Part shown: piece by piece, positions 37,801 through 49,139 of the stretch
Numbering within the stretch: position 1 is the first letter of the stretch
How the letters are laid out: each line of letters starts with the position of its first letter
NCBI GenBank assembly: GCA_003952965.2
Contig: RXIC02000106.1
Coordinates: 99,164 to 163,163 of the forward strand
Source: Morella rubra
Taxonomy: Eukaryota; Streptophyta; Magnoliopsida; Fagales; Myricaceae
Direction of reading: 5' to 3'
DNA length: 64,000 nucleotides
Notes under the pieces: model-generated
Database searches by the model: none
What the model saw: the letters and a program-made list of their open reading frames with translations, nothing else
What the model was told of the DNA's origin: nothing
Position numbers and translations under genes: made by a program

Positions 37801-40481
37801 TTGGGAGATGACCAAGAAAGGTAGGCACAAGGTCTTCTCTGGCCTTTTTCCTTTTTCTCAATTCAAATTCTGTAAAAGAACTCTCTTTCTGTTGTCCATG
37901 GAAACCTGTTATCTTGTGTTCTGTTTTCTTGGTTTCCTTTTTGTTCTTGGGGGTTGGGGAAAAAAAAGGAGGTTGGTTTTTTTTTTTCTAAGTAAGCCAA
38001 TCTCATTAGAAATAGTGAAAATAGTACAAAGGACGATACCGAAGACACTACTCCAAACAAGCAAATCAACAAAATCTAGAAAAGGGCAACTGAGCACCGA
38101 GTTCACCCAAAGAAAAAGAGAAGACAACAAAATGCCTTGCAACCTAGCCAAAGACAAAGAACAATCTTCAGAACATCTACTGTTCGCTCCCTCTAAAGAC
38201 ACCACCAGATGCAATGTGGAATCAACCTCCATATAACCTTAGCGAAAGGATTGCGAAACCTCCTCTTTCAACTCCACAAAACATCAGCCACTTTCTTAGG
38301 CATAACCCACTGATAATTCATAATACAAAGAATATGTGACCACAGCCCATGCGCATAAGGACAATGCAACAATGTCGGGCCTTAGGATTAATTTATCTAA
38401 ATCTGAGCTGATCCCTATTGGTAGGGTGGAGAATGTGGGGGAGTTGGTGGGTATTTTAGGATGTGGTGTTTCCTCTTTGCCCATGAAGTATCTTGGACTC
38501 CCCCTTGGTGCATCTTTCAAGAACATTATTATTTGGAACGGGATTCTTGAACGTATGGAGCATAGGTTTGCTGGTTGGAAACGCATGTATCTCTCCAAGG
38601 GTGGTAGGTTAACACTCATTATCTACACTTTCGGGCTTACCTACCTATTTCCTTTCTCTGTTCCCTATTCCGGTGGGGGTGGCAAATAGGATGGAGAAAA
38701 TTCAGCGTGATTTCCTTTGGGGTAGTGATGATAGTGTCCACAAGTTTCATCTAGTGAAGTGGAATAAGGTGTGCTCGCCTTTGCAGGATGGGGGATTGGG
38801 CCTTCGTAGTATTCAAATGTTCAACATGGCGTTATTGAACAAATGGTTATGGAGGTTCTCTTTAACTGAACTTATTTGCCAAGGCCTTATGAAGCCTGCG
38901 TGTAAAGCACTGCAAGTGCACACGTGATCATACACTGTTTCTTAGATTTTTAGGTAAGGGTACAACAACAATGAAGAGCTCTGGACAGAAGAAAATTTTA
39001 ATAAAGGAAATATTTACGTTATTTTTGTCCAGCTCATGATGGTTAAAGAGAGCAAGAAAGGATAGTGTTCCGGAAAGAGGAAGGAGGGGGGGGAACCATT
39101 GCATTGGAGTGAGAATAACAAATCAGTGGTCAAATCAACTTCGATTGGTCACCGATCCAATGAATTTTTCATATTGAACCACATGAACTGTGGAGGAATG
39201 AAAAGTGTACTTTTTCTGCCTGGGCCTTAAACGAAAAAGTTCGTGCACTTAATTGAGTTTGCTTTACTTTAAAGACTGAAAACTGCTTTTACCCTGGCAT
39301 GCTCAGTGCCCTAAGCATGTATCGTTACACTTTTACAACATTGATGTAGGTTGCAACCAACCTTTTATAGGGCTCTAGTTGAATTTCAGTAGGTCTCCGC
39401 AACCAAGAATGTACAGAAGGAAAAGTTGGCCTTTCAGAAAACCAGTGTGTGCCTGCTGATCAGACTAGGACTGCAGCATCAGTGTTTGCTTAAATTACAA
39501 TTGGGTCTGGGAGATTGCTTTTAAATTTAGTGAAAGATTTTATATCTGAGTGGTGAATTCTTGTGACTTTGGTTTACATGCGTATTTGAGAATGCGGTAG
39601 GTCAATGATCACAAGGTTCTTTGGCTTTATTCTCTTGGCTGGCCCTGTGATACTGAGGATAAGCTTCTAAACGATTTGTTAGGCATTGAATAGTGTGCTG
39701 TTTTCTTTGGGGTAATTATCAGAGAAAGGATAGTGTTTTTACTGTGCTGTCATTCTGCCTATTTTGTTCATATATACTATAGTGTTGTAGTTCAGATTTT
39801 CTTTAGGTATACTATCCGTTATGCTTGACCTATTTTATTTTCGCATTTTGTCTTGGTGGGTGCAGTGCATCACTTTTTACAAATTCCAATTGGTTTGCTT
39901 TTGAGGATGACAGAGTTGCCAATGAACGATCAACTGGCTCACTCGGTTCTCCTTCACCTAGTACTGAGGGGGCCGATGTTATAAATGGTGGCAGTGGTGA
40001 TAATGTTACTGTTGGTGAAGATGATGATTTGGTTGACACTGCAACATCTTCCCCAGAGGCAGGAACAAAATCAGAAGACACTGCACATCTCATGTCTAAT
40101 GATTTAAGAGAAACAGGACACGATGAAACAGATAAGCCACCTGAATGGGTTGAATGGAGGGAGAATTCGGATTCCAGTGATCCTTCTGGGGTTCTGCCCA
40201 ATGGTGAGATTCAAGTTGAATCAAAACCTAGAGAGCCTGATGCACCTGAACCTTCCTCATCCACTGATGTATTGGAGAAGAACGATGAAACCACTACTGG
40301 ACAGTTGCCAGGATCGGATGAGGAGACCCCAAGTTTGGCGGCTTCCAAGCCGGCAGAATTGGGTAATGGGAATCCAAGTATAGAATTGACCACTCATGAT
40401 GATGTGGTGATAGCTGAAGGAACCGAAGGGGCTCCTGAGGCAGAAGATGGCAAAAAAGACAATGATCAAACAGGGAACTAA
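19863..40481 (+). CDS. SAPS-domain PP6 (SIT4-type) phosphatase regulatory subunit
   Basis: Nineteen coding exons: 19863-19901, 22504-22607, 24395-24481, 24564-24639, 24726-24800, 24978-25031, 25787-25846, 26228-26344, 30216-30310, 30408-30610, 32064-32161, 32388-32491, 32568-32733, 32884-33006, 33907-33989, 35441-35582, 36648-36677, 37750-37820, 39866-40481. All junctions are GT-AG and the total is 2343 nt, 780 codons plus stop, in frame throughout. The protein starts [13 protein letters not shown]. The helical-repeat SAPS domain spans about residues 14-580, with family motifs [66 protein letters not shown] and [17 protein letters not shown]. Residues 580-780 are an acidic Ser/Glu/Asp-rich tail, probably disordered. 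In the Arabidopsis family (SAPS-domain-like, SAL) these proteins join the PP6 catalytic subunit and a PP2A A-type scaffold and help dephosphorylate PIN auxin carriers. Applying that role here is inference from family membership. The start was chosen because exon 1 is tiny but conserved and its donor GTGAGT is strong. Confidence 0.95.
20813..21199 (+). mobile_element. 5'-truncated LINE (L1/RTE-type) 3' end in intron 1
   Basis: A frame reading [20 protein letters not shown] matches the C-terminal zf-RVT segment of plant LINE ORF2. It is followed by a stop, a short 3' UTR with TTTTGTACTGTTCTTC, and an A-run at 21182-21199. The rest of the element is missing. It is inserted in sense orientation relative to the host gene. 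Confidence 0.85.
26044..26062. repeat. Poly-C run (19 C) in intron 7
   Basis: A 19-base C homopolymer in the intron between the exons ending at 25846 and starting at 26228. Length is likely polymorphic and error prone. Confidence 0.9.
28013..28029. repeat. Poly-G run (17 G) in intron 8
   Basis: A 17-base G homopolymer inside the 3.9-kb intron 8 (26345-30215). No other feature is attached to it. Confidence 0.9.
28515..29660. mobile_element. Possible non-autonomous DNA transposon in intron 8
   Basis: The phrase TTTTGCACCCTCCGTTAGAT near 28565 has a loose inverted counterpart around AATAGAGGGTGCAATCAC near 29595, suggesting long, diverged TIRs over about 1.1 kb. The interior (28900-29230) has balanced composition, including a short frame ending in VQSPTKAAA, and could be captured host sequence. 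The arms are only weakly similar by eye. Confidence 0.3.
30868..31030 (+). mobile_element. LINE 3' end fragment with 51-bp tandem duplication, intron 10
   Basis: The words AGTTTCTTAGCATGTATG and AGTATAGTCCTTTGTAC occur twice in tandem (about 30876 and 30926). They match the 3' UTR of the LINE at 34640-35201 (TATAGTCTCTTGTACTG). An A-run follows at about 31016-31025. The coding part is absent. Confidence 0.6.
33146..33644. mobile_element. Mutator-like MITE with long TIRs and 9-bp target duplication, intron 14
   Basis: Starts GGGGAAAAGTCATTGTTCGC at 33146 and ends GCGAACAATTACTTTTCCCC at 33644. The inverted arms are about 190 bp with few mismatches, including AATTGACGGAATTCGGCATT on the left and AATGCCGAATTCCGTCAATT on the right. 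It is flanked by the identical 9-bp repeat AAAAGTTAA at 33137-33145 and 33645-33653. Long TIRs plus a 9-bp duplication are the Mutator (MULE) signature. The host gene's exons 14 and 15 on either side are intact. Confidence 0.92.
34640..35201 (+). mobile_element. 5'-truncated LINE 3' end, intron 15
   Basis: A frame with [34 protein letters not shown] and [19 protein letters not shown] is the zf-RVT region that closes plant L1-type ORF2. A single in-frame stop near 34911 breaks it. The 3' end carries AATAAAG and an A-run at 35192-35201. It lies in sense orientation in the intron between 33989 and 35441. Confidence 0.88.
37977..38865. mobile_element. LINE fragment with 5' inversion (twin priming), intron 18
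   Basis: A T-run at 37977-37987 begins a minus-strand LINE 3' end (zf-RVT words [11 protein letters not shown] and [12 protein letters not shown]) that runs to about 38371. From there the sequence is plus-strand reverse-transcriptase C-terminal coding ([54 protein letters not shown]) to about 38865, with one frameshift near 38650. Two oppositely oriented parts of one ORF2, with the poly-A side outside, is the structure produced by twin priming during L1 insertion. Confidence 0.8.
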
Positions 40482-41150
40482 TGTGGATTTTCAATGACCA
40501 GTTTGATTGGGCTAACTCATATGTTGCAACATTGCCAGGTGGGAAGTTGAATTCTAGGGCTGGGTAGGCGACTGTTACGTTGGAGGCTTCCGTACATCAT
40601 GCATGGGGCAGTGCTGTTAAATAGGGTTGATGATTCTTTGCCCCCACCACGAAAATTGCTCTATTCTCTACCCCTCCCGTCATTGAGAAAAAATGGAAAG
40701 GGCAAGTTCTTATTTCCGAACTTCTCTGCCAAAAATTAGATGTCTGGTGAATCATTTTCCTTTCGCTAGGTGATAGACTCCGTGTCACGTGCTGCATGGA
40801 TGTTTAGCACAAGAATCTACGTTTACTGAAACGATTGTCCTTCTAGATTATGAGTCTTTTTTTAATGGGAAATGGGTTCTCATGAATGTTGTGATTGTCA
40901 CACTGTAGCCAACAGGCGCTTCATAATAATATTGGACTTCGGTCCGCGCGTTTTCTCTTCTGGACCCAACGGCCTGCAAGCCGAACATATTGGGCGGCTT
41001 TCTGTGGCTTTCGGGCAGGGCTCCCGTGTGGAGTCTCTTAGTAAATTACACCCCACGGTTTGGAATGGGACCCCCTTTATCTTTTCAATGTTTTATTTAT
41101 TGTATGTGAAAAGTACTTGTCTCGTGTTCTGTTAGAATGAGACCTCAATG
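40482..41150 (+). other. 3' untranslated region and downstream flank of the SAPS gene
   Basis: Follows the TAA at 40479-40481. No certain polyadenylation signal is seen. Possible AATAAT-type words occur near 40925. No gene is seen up to 41150. Confidence 0.45.
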
Positions 41151-41548
41151 TTGAGGAGGCATCCAATCAAAGGAAACGAGTAGTGGGTGTAGGCCTGTGG
41201 CATAGAGACTAGGCCTCTCGTACTCAAGACCTAAATTTTCACTGAGCTTATGGATGCCCAAGTTACACCACCAAATATGGTGTATCCACCAAGATCTGGC
41301 AAAAAACTGTTCACGTTGTATGATAACCCACCTTCCAAATGTCTTTTTTAATATTTAAAGATGTCCGGGATGACGGCGCTGTCACCAACTTGCATTTTTT
41401 GTTGTTTTTGTTTTCTAGGCAATTAATAAAATATATTGCATGGAAAGGAAGTTACATCAGGTCTTCGACTACCAAGTATCCTGAGCCGAACCGGCAAGTC
41501 AAGTTGGTACGGATGCCGGTTCAGCTCGGGGTTGGTTCGGCGAGCAAC

Positions 41549-41644
41549 GGGCTTATGACTGAGGGGCGGAGGATTGTAGACATGCGGCATGAAGATGGGC
41601 TTATGATTGAGGGGCAGAGGATTATAGACATGCGGTATGAAAAC
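41549..41644 (+). repeat. Two tandem 48-bp units
   Basis: GGGCTTATGACTGAGGGGCG at 41549 repeats at 41597 with four changes. The 48-bp period keeps the reading frame of a 136-codon open frame (41339-41749), which has no recognised domain. Confidence 0.85.
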
Positions 41645-41749
41645 GCACACAGGATCTTAGCTCACCCTCTTCCTCTTTGCTTAGAGCTTCTAGGGTCCTG
41701 TACTCCGCCATGCTCTCCTTCGGATAGTGTCGTTTCTGCTTGTTGCTAG

Positions 41750-42338
41750 GAACCGAACCTCTTCTTTTGCATTCTCGCAGTTCTATGTTTTGTTCGCCAA
41801 TCCGAAGCACCGGTCTCTGAGCATCTCGTTTGTGTTAAGAAGCTGATGATCGCCGGAAATCGTCTTGCGACAGTCAAATTCGATGGCCTGAGAGATGCAC
41901 TGTTTTTGGTGAAAAAATGGAGAAAAAATCGGTGAACAAACGTTTGCCGTTTTTGAGGATTTATAAGCCTCACTGCACCTGTTGCTGAACGTTGCATCTC
42001 TTTGTCAACGGAAGTAGCAATGCCCGAGCGTTGCATCTGTCAATTGGTTGACTGCACTGGCTAATGGGGTTATGACACTGATCACCCTGTTTCAACAATC
42101 TGATCATGCCATAACCTTATTACTATTTAAGTTGGATTATACAGATGCACATACGATATTATTCTCCAACTTTATTTCATCAAAAATACTTGAGGTGAGT
42201 ATTATGTTCATTATTTTACCTCTCATGATGATATTTCAGTACACATTATCCCAGTGTTCTTTTCACTAAGTTTTCAATTGAATTCACCTTGCAAGATTCT
42301 ACTCCAGTGAACTGAAATTACTGGGATAACAACCAACA
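41750..42338 (-). mobile_element. Possible Copia LTR downstream of the pol remnant
   Basis: On the minus strand TGTTGGTTGTTATCCC begins at 42338. About 350 bp on, CTTATAAATCC (+ strand around 41960-41970) could be a TATA region. The position 3' of the Copia RNase H remnant and the TGTTGG start fit an LTR. The other end is not found. Confidence 0.35.
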
Positions 42339-42589
42339 TTGTTGGAATTTTTATCTTTTATCCATACATTTTAATTACTTTAATAAATGACCAATACTTA
42401 GGTAATATTGCTATATTTCTTACTTCAGGCGTCCCCGAATTTATATAAAATATTCTTGTACTTATGCGACCTTTTTAACTTAGATGCATCTTAAACTCAT
42501 GGTTGTCACATGTAGAGTCAATTCATTGGTCATAGGATCGGCTACCATCTCTTCATAAGAAATATAGTTAACTTTTATTTCTCCTATCT

Positions 42590-43065
42590 CCACTATATCT
42601 TGTATATAATAGTAATTTATATCAATGTGTTTTTCTTTCAAACTGTGTTTCACTTTTTATTAATAAGATATCATACTGAATATCACAAAACACATTGACC
42701 GGTCCAATAGGTATACTTAAATTCAAGCTTTCTATAAAGTGTTTTATCCAAACTGCATCACTTACCAATGTACTGCATGAGATATACTTAGTTTCCATCA
42801 TGGATTTCACAACATAGCTTTGTTTCACACTTAATCAAGAAACAATTATTCCATAGAGTAGAAATATATATCCACTTGTGAATTTTCTATCATCATGATC
42901 TCCTGCAAAATCAACATCTGTATAACCTATGATTTCTAGATTACTCATTCTAAAACTTAATCCCATATTTCTAGTGCTTTGTAAATACCCAAATATTCTT
43001 TTAATTTCTTGCCAATGATCCTTTCCCCAATTAGATTGATATCTACTTACTAGAGCTAAACATTT
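42590..43065 (-). pseudogene. Copia retrotransposon pol remnant (end of RT, RNase H)
   Basis: Minus-strand frames read LVSRYQSNWGKDHW, then GYTDVDFAGDHDDRKFTSGY, then KQSYVVKSMMETKYISCSTL and VFCDIQYDILLIKSE. These match in order the C-terminal part of Ty1-Copia polyprotein, where the family has GYSDADWAG, KSSMEAEYIA and CDNQSAI. Stops and the loss of key residues show it is dead. Integrase and the rest of RT are absent. Confidence 0.85.
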
Positions 43066-43789
43066 CTAGTGCGTGTAAGACTTAACCTCATCGGAGACTT
43101 CTTTACACTTGGTCGTCTTAAATGAGACATGGCATTACACAAGCGAACTAATATGACTAAAGAGCATCGGTGATGCCTTGTCATCACTGCCCGTATGACC
43201 ATAAGAGATATGGACAATCGACTTTCCCTCTTGACAAACCTTGCATACAAGCTTGCGCGTCCTACCCCCTCCTTGTTTGATCCCGAACGTTGCTATTCAT
43301 GAAGAATTAATACATTAACAAAAGAGTTAGCGTACTTAAAAAAGTTCATGTTTAGTTCATTTATATCATAATTGATGGTTTAAAATATTTACACGCATAA
43401 CTACTTTGGGTGGCATGTGGATTAGTTGTGGAAGGAGATGATAATTCGTTGGCTGCTCCAACTGAAGGACCCGACACTACTATGATCTTGGGATGATAGC
43501 TAGCACAAACCGTTGTAGCAGATGAATCACACCAAAGAAGTTTTCCTCCCACTAGCACGACGTAGTCCTTTGACCAAATAAATCAATATTAAAGGAAAAG
43601 CACATGAATTATTAATAGTCAAAACGTTAACAAAATACATACTTTTAATAAACAAAAATGATAAAATCACTTTAATCCTCAAAGTTACGAGCACATAAGG
43701 GTTGACGTCATTTTTGCTCGACGAGATCATGTCAAAAGTGCAAAAATCCAGAAAAAGCTCAATGGATTCATTCTCTTGGCATGCTTCAC

Positions 43790-44275
43790 GATTCGCCGGT
43801 CTTTCTTCATCTTCACTAACCTCATCTTCAATAAGTGAAATATCATACGTATTTCTAGGGAAATCTTTTGAACAATCTTCTAGTGATTGCCTAATTTCAT
43901 ATCATTGAGATAAAATACTTGATTTCCTTGACATGTCAACAAGAACGGATCATCTTTATACAACTTTCGGGATGTGTTGATGATGACAAATTGATCGCTT
44001 TTATGAAGACCTAATTTTAGTGCACTCAAGTCAAACTAGTCACGGTTCGACAGTCCTTTTCTGTCTTCACGAACCTCATCATACGTATTTCTAGGAAAAT
44101 TTTTTTGAACAATCTTTTAGTGATTGCCTAACTTCATATCATTGAGGCACTTGATTCTTGACATGCCAGCAAGAACGGATCATCATTATACAACTTTCGG
44201 GATGTGTTGATGATGGCAAACCGATCACTTTTATGAAGACAAGTTTAGTGCACTCAAGTCAAACTAGTCACATTT
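43790..44275 (-). repeat. Tandem duplication of the DUF4216-like region
   Basis: 43790-44045 and 44046-44275 are near copies: both contain TCATACGTATTTCTAGG, TTTAGTGCACTCAAGTCAAA and CAACTTTCGGGATGTGTTGA. The second copy has lost short segments. The duplication lies inside the decayed CACTA element. Confidence 0.85.
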
Positions 44276-44292
44276 GAATAAATAAACTAAAT

Positions 44293-44764
44293 GGGGTAAT
44301 GTCATAGTACGCTTACTAATTATGGGCCAAAATCAATCTCTCTTCCCTAAGTTTTAAAATGGCGAATTGCATCCATTATGTTTTGAACATGATCAATTCT
44401 CTCCATCCATTTGAAATGACCATTAAATCACATGTAAAATGACCAAAATGCCCCTCAAAGGTAAAATTACAAAAAATATATTTTAAAAAATTCATTAAAA
44501 AAATAAAAATGTTATATTAAAAAAAATATTGCAACTCTATTTAAGTAATCAATTTATTTCTTGAATTTTTGTAATTTTTTTAATTGCTTGGAGGGGCATT
44601 TTGGTCATTTTGCATATTTTTCCATTTGACTTAACACCTAAATCAAACGGAGGCAAAAATTGATCATGTTCAAAACATAAGGGATGTAAATCGTAGTTTT
44701 GAAACTTAGGGGGGGCAAGACTGATTTTGGCCTATAATTAAGGGTAGTACTTTGACATTATCCT
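44293..44764. mobile_element. Mutator-like MITE with 9-bp target duplication, nested in the CACTA remnant
   Basis: Starts GGGGTAATGTCATAGTACGC at 44293 and ends with the inverted partner GTACTTTGACATTATCCT at 44764. The arms are about 180 bp, for example CCAAAATGCCCCTCAAAG against GGAGGGGCATTTTGG. It is flanked by AAACTAAAT at 44284-44292 and 44765-44773. Same architecture as the element at 33146-33644, but the ends differ enough to be another subfamily. Confidence 0.88.
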
Positions 44765-47700
44765 AAACTAAATTCTGGCACAAACAACGCAATGTGTAAA
44801 TTTTCACAACTTGTCCATGAAAATCAATGTCTTCCCCTGCGTGGTCTCCCAGAACAACTATGTCGCTATTTTGAGTACCATGAAACTATACACGAAGGAC
44901 CGTGTGAAATCTAACTCCATTGACTATACATCCTGAATAGTGAACTGCTTGTTGAACTGGACTGGATGTGCATACAAATCATTGACACATCGTTTGGATT
45001 TTCATTACGCATGGTTTGTATCTAAAATATACAAGTTTTTGAAGAATAAGTGAGTCAATGACAATCAACTAAAAAATCACCACAACAAGAGTATACTAGA
45101 AACAAGAAGAAGTATAATAAATACCCGATTTCTAAACTGTAGTAAAAATTCTTATTTGTTTTTCATATTAGCGTCTATTGGCAATTGCCGCTTGAGCCCT
45201 TCTAGGTGCTCACTATAAACAAGATTAGATATTTTAGAATAAACTAAAAAATTGAATCGACAAATGTTTGAATGAACAATGATTGGGTAGAACACTTACT
45301 CTAAATAAGGACTTATTTCTGAACAATTGTTGAGTTTGTACCACTGCACTTCTATCCAAATCCTAACTCCTAGCTACTCTAAATGAGCAAATATTTTGAG
45401 CAAATACAAAAAGACGATCTTCTACTTCGGTCATCACCTCGGCACAATTGAGGTCTCTTCTTAACTATACCAAGGTACATTGAATAAAAAGTTAGACATT
45501 TGTTTAACACATATGTCTCTGCTATTGACCTCAGCCCGTGCCATATACCCCATAAAATGCATCATCTTACCCATTTACTTTTATCGAGGTAAGTAGACGG
45601 CTAAATGAACCATAATAGTAAAAAAAAATAGAGGGAATAAATGTTCTTACTTGTAAAAAATTATTCTGATGTCCTTCTCTAATTGGTCCACAATGTCTAA
45701 ACGTATTGTTTTAAGCATAAGTCTCTTGAAGAATAAGCTCAACTCAGTCAATGTTGTACATACTTTGTTTCCTAACAACCTATGTATCATTGTTGGTAAC
45801 AGTCGCTACAATAAGAGGGAGTGTCATTTTTCATTCCTGTTAACTTGCAATCTTTTAGATTTACGCATAGGGATATATTAGAGGCGTACCATCTGGAAAC
45901 TTAACACCTTTCAACTACTTACAATACCTTTTCCATTCATCCTTTGTTAGCGTCAAGGGCGCATGAAGCACGGCCTTATACTGACTCCGAACCTGCAGAT
46001 GCAACTCCTTTTGTTAATACCCATTAATGCAACATCCTTTCGAGCACTATCATTATCCTTCGTCTTTTTGTTGATGTTTAGCAAAGTCCCCAACACATTA
46101 TCTCCAATATTCTTCTTTATGTTCATGATATCAAAATTATATTAAAGCTTCAATTCCAACCAATATGACAATGCAAAAAATATGCTACGCTTTGTCCAAC
46201 TCAACTCTCCCTCTACCTATTTTCTCTTCTACTGAGTCTTTCTAAAGGGCATAATAGGTACCAATACATGCTGCTGAACTATCTCCTGCCTAGTGACTTC
46301 TTTGGGCTCCGATCTAAATACTTTTCTCCATCAAATATTTCAACATTGTATCTCCACTTATGTATAGTAGGCAAATACTGACGATGTCCGTAGAAACAAT
46401 GTTTGCCTCAATTTTTTAGCCAAAGACACGTTGTATTTGTATTATAATTTAGGCAACTAACCATCCTTTCGTACTCTATCCCGATAGATTATTATATGCT
46501 AGAAATTCGTTTATTGTCTAAAGTAATGCTGCATGTAACTTGAATGTACGAGACTCTGCTACGTCATACATTTGCACTTCATTTCCCACAAACCCTTCAA
46601 CTTATCTATTAGGGGTTGCAAATAGACATCAATATCATTCCCCGAACTTTTATGTCCTGAAATAAGCAATAAGAGGATAAAACTTGAATACTTCATATAC
46701 TTACACATCGGTAGATTGTATAGGATTATGACCGATGGCCATATAAAGTATGACATACTCAGAATCCCAAACGGGTTGAACCCTATCAGCCACTAAACCC
46801 AATCAGACATTATGAGATTTCCACACAACTATGCAGTAGTGTGTGGACAAGTACTCTTTTTCGAATCTAGGAAATGACTCTCAGAGATTCTTTTTTCATT
46901 TGGAGTAAAAAAAAGCCAACATTTAAATTAATACAGAGTCTGAACATTTATTGTTACGCATTTGGACAACATGCAAAATGCAAACAGTGACATTGCCAAA
47001 CAAAAAAAAAAAAAGTATAGGTCTGCACGACCTAGGAAAGCAGTTCGGACAAGTTCGACAAACAAAATCCTAAGATGATACTGTCTGAACAATTTACATT
47101 CGTTCAGATGGATCGGGGAATAGGATCAAGTGGACTCAGCCAAGGTCGTTGTCTTCCCACTCCCATAACCCACGCAATACATCACCAAACACCACAAAAT
47201 TATGACCATAAGAATCCTACAACCTAAACCAATCAATATAAAGAAAATGATCACCCACTAATAGACTATGGTGGCCGAAAATTGAGATTGAAGATTTATA
47301 CGTAAAATTTTAAAAATCTAAGATTTTTAGGCTAAAAATTAAAATAAAAAGGCACGAATATTACCTGAATGTGAAGAACTCGACAAAATAGTAACGTAAA
47401 TGAGGATTTATGGTTGGGAGATTGAGTCAGGCCGGAGAGAGTATTTAGAGTTGATTGGCTACGTTATGGCATCTCTGAGAAGTCTGTTCACCTTTAAAAT
47501 TTGTCGATACTGTCTGGACATTCTATTTTCCACGTGGCCCAATCCAATTCGTCCACATTAAATTATAAATATCGAATGTTTATATTCTTTCCAAAACTTT
47601 CATGCCCCCGGATGATTTTAAGCCAATCGAACGTTAATGCTCTAGCACATGTCTCAGGCATGCAACGTTGAAGCACCCAACTCGCTGAAAAAATGGTGTG

Positions 47701-48235
47701 TCGTGTCGACGCCCACGGATTGTATGGCCGTATTTATTTGTTTATTATCTTTTTCTACATCAAGCATGTGTCAATCATGCGACACTCCTCTATGTCCGGA
47801 CGGTTCGTAGTGCTGTCTAGATGGAGTTGCATATTTTGTGACACTTGCCAATACGTCACTAATGGGTGATGATGTACGTCTGTCACCCAAAAACTGTGGG
47901 GATGATGTTGAATTCCGTCCGTGTTAGAATCGGTGACAAAATTGATGCATCATAGATATGTGACAATTGGGTGGTCCGTCAAACAAAATACGTATGGACG
48001 TGTTTTAAGAACATCTAGACAGGGTTAGCATTAAGCGTATATGTGGGAAGCAATTCAGTGACGAAATTTAATTTCTGTCACTGAAGAGTGCTCTTTAGTG
48101 ATAAAATTTGATTTGTCACGAAATAATTTGTCACCCAAAATTATTTTTCTTGCAGTGTGTCCAAATTGGGCTAGTTTGTCCAAGTCTGATACATAAGGAG
48201 CTCAAGGATTTTCCCTATTACCACTCACACAAAAA

Positions 48236-48725
48236 GGGTTAAGTACCTATTTCTTCCCTAGGTTTTGAACCTTTTTAATAAATCGTCATTTGATTTTCAA
48301 ATTAATAATATAAATCCTTGATTTTATAATTTTAGTCAAATAAGTCCTCTTAAAATTTCATTGTCAAAGTTAATTGTTCACACCTCAGTTCCAATCATAA
48401 ATTGACACGTGTCACCTAAAACTAAAATTAAGTGACTTATATTTTTTATTAATTTTTTCCTAATGTTTTGTCTTTCAAAATAATTAAATAATTAGTTTAT
48501 TTTATTTTTAAAAAACAAAAAATTAGAAAAATTATAAGTCATGATTTTAGTTTTGGGTTTATGATTGAAACTTACGTATGAATTGTTAACTTTATAGACA
48601 GAAGATTAAAAAAATGATTTGTTTGATAAAAATTGCAAACTCAAGGACTTTTATATTAAATTTGAAAACCTGAGGACTATTTATTAAAAGGGTCAACATC
48701 TAGGGACCAAATAAGTACATAACCC
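48236..48725. mobile_element. Long-TIR MITE, about 490 bp
   Basis: Left end GGGTTAAGTACCTATTTCTT at 48236 is the inverted partner of the right end AATAAGTACATAACCC at 48725. The arms extend about 190 bp. A C-run follows at 48723-48735. The target duplication is not clear because of the C-run. Confidence 0.75.
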
Positions 48726-48911
48726 CCCCCCCCCCACTCCAAAATAAAAAGCCTATAAAGCATAACAACTCGATCAAGTATCAAATTTACAACCATGTAA
48801 TGAATCAAATGACGAATAATCCAAAACTGATCAGTTTTTACGAATAATCAATTGACAAATAATCTAAAACTCTCAATTTGATAGGAGGATTAATCTAGTT
48901 GATAAGAGAAC

Positions 48912-49139
48912 TAAAGGTTTTTTTGGTTTGGTCTAAAAAAATTTTCAAAAATTTTTCACAATCACTTTTTCATCAATTTCAATATCTTTTTACAAACTTC
49001 AATAACTTTTAACAAACATTTTATAAACTCTAACAACTTTTAACAAATTTTTCACCAATTCCAAGAAAATTTACGCTACCTCCAAAAAAAAAAAAAAACA
49101 TAAAAAATATTTTCAAAACCAAACCAAACATAGCCTTTA
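48912..49139. mobile_element. Short MITE, about 228 bp
   Basis: Left end TAAAGGTTTTTTTGGTTTGG and right end CCAAACCAAACATAGCCTTTA are inverted partners. The interior has repeated AACTTTTAACAAA-like words and an A-run at 49085-49099. Confidence 0.65.

Larger units (their letters stand above)
43270..48157 (-). mobile_element. Decayed CACTA (En/Spm) element, minus strand
   Basis: Right terminus TTTTCTTGCAGTG at 48145-48157 corresponds to the CACTA end in reverse complement. The subterminal zone 47880-48150 repeats words such as TTTGTCAC and GTGACAAA. Minus-strand coding then appears in order. TNP2-like transposase lies at about 46760-45890 (LPMCKYMKYSS, GNDIDVYLQPLIDKLKGLWE, then NIGDNVLGTLLNINKKTKDN). 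DUF4216-like text lies at 44280-43790 (YKDDPFLLTCQGNQVFYLND). Many stops and frameshifts are present. The left terminus is not visible, so 43270 is approximate. Confidence 0.8.

Noticed and set aside
39830..40494. Minus- and alternate-frame open frames over the last SAPS exon
   Set aside because: Overlap the in-frame acidic tail of the 780-codon protein. They have no features of their own.
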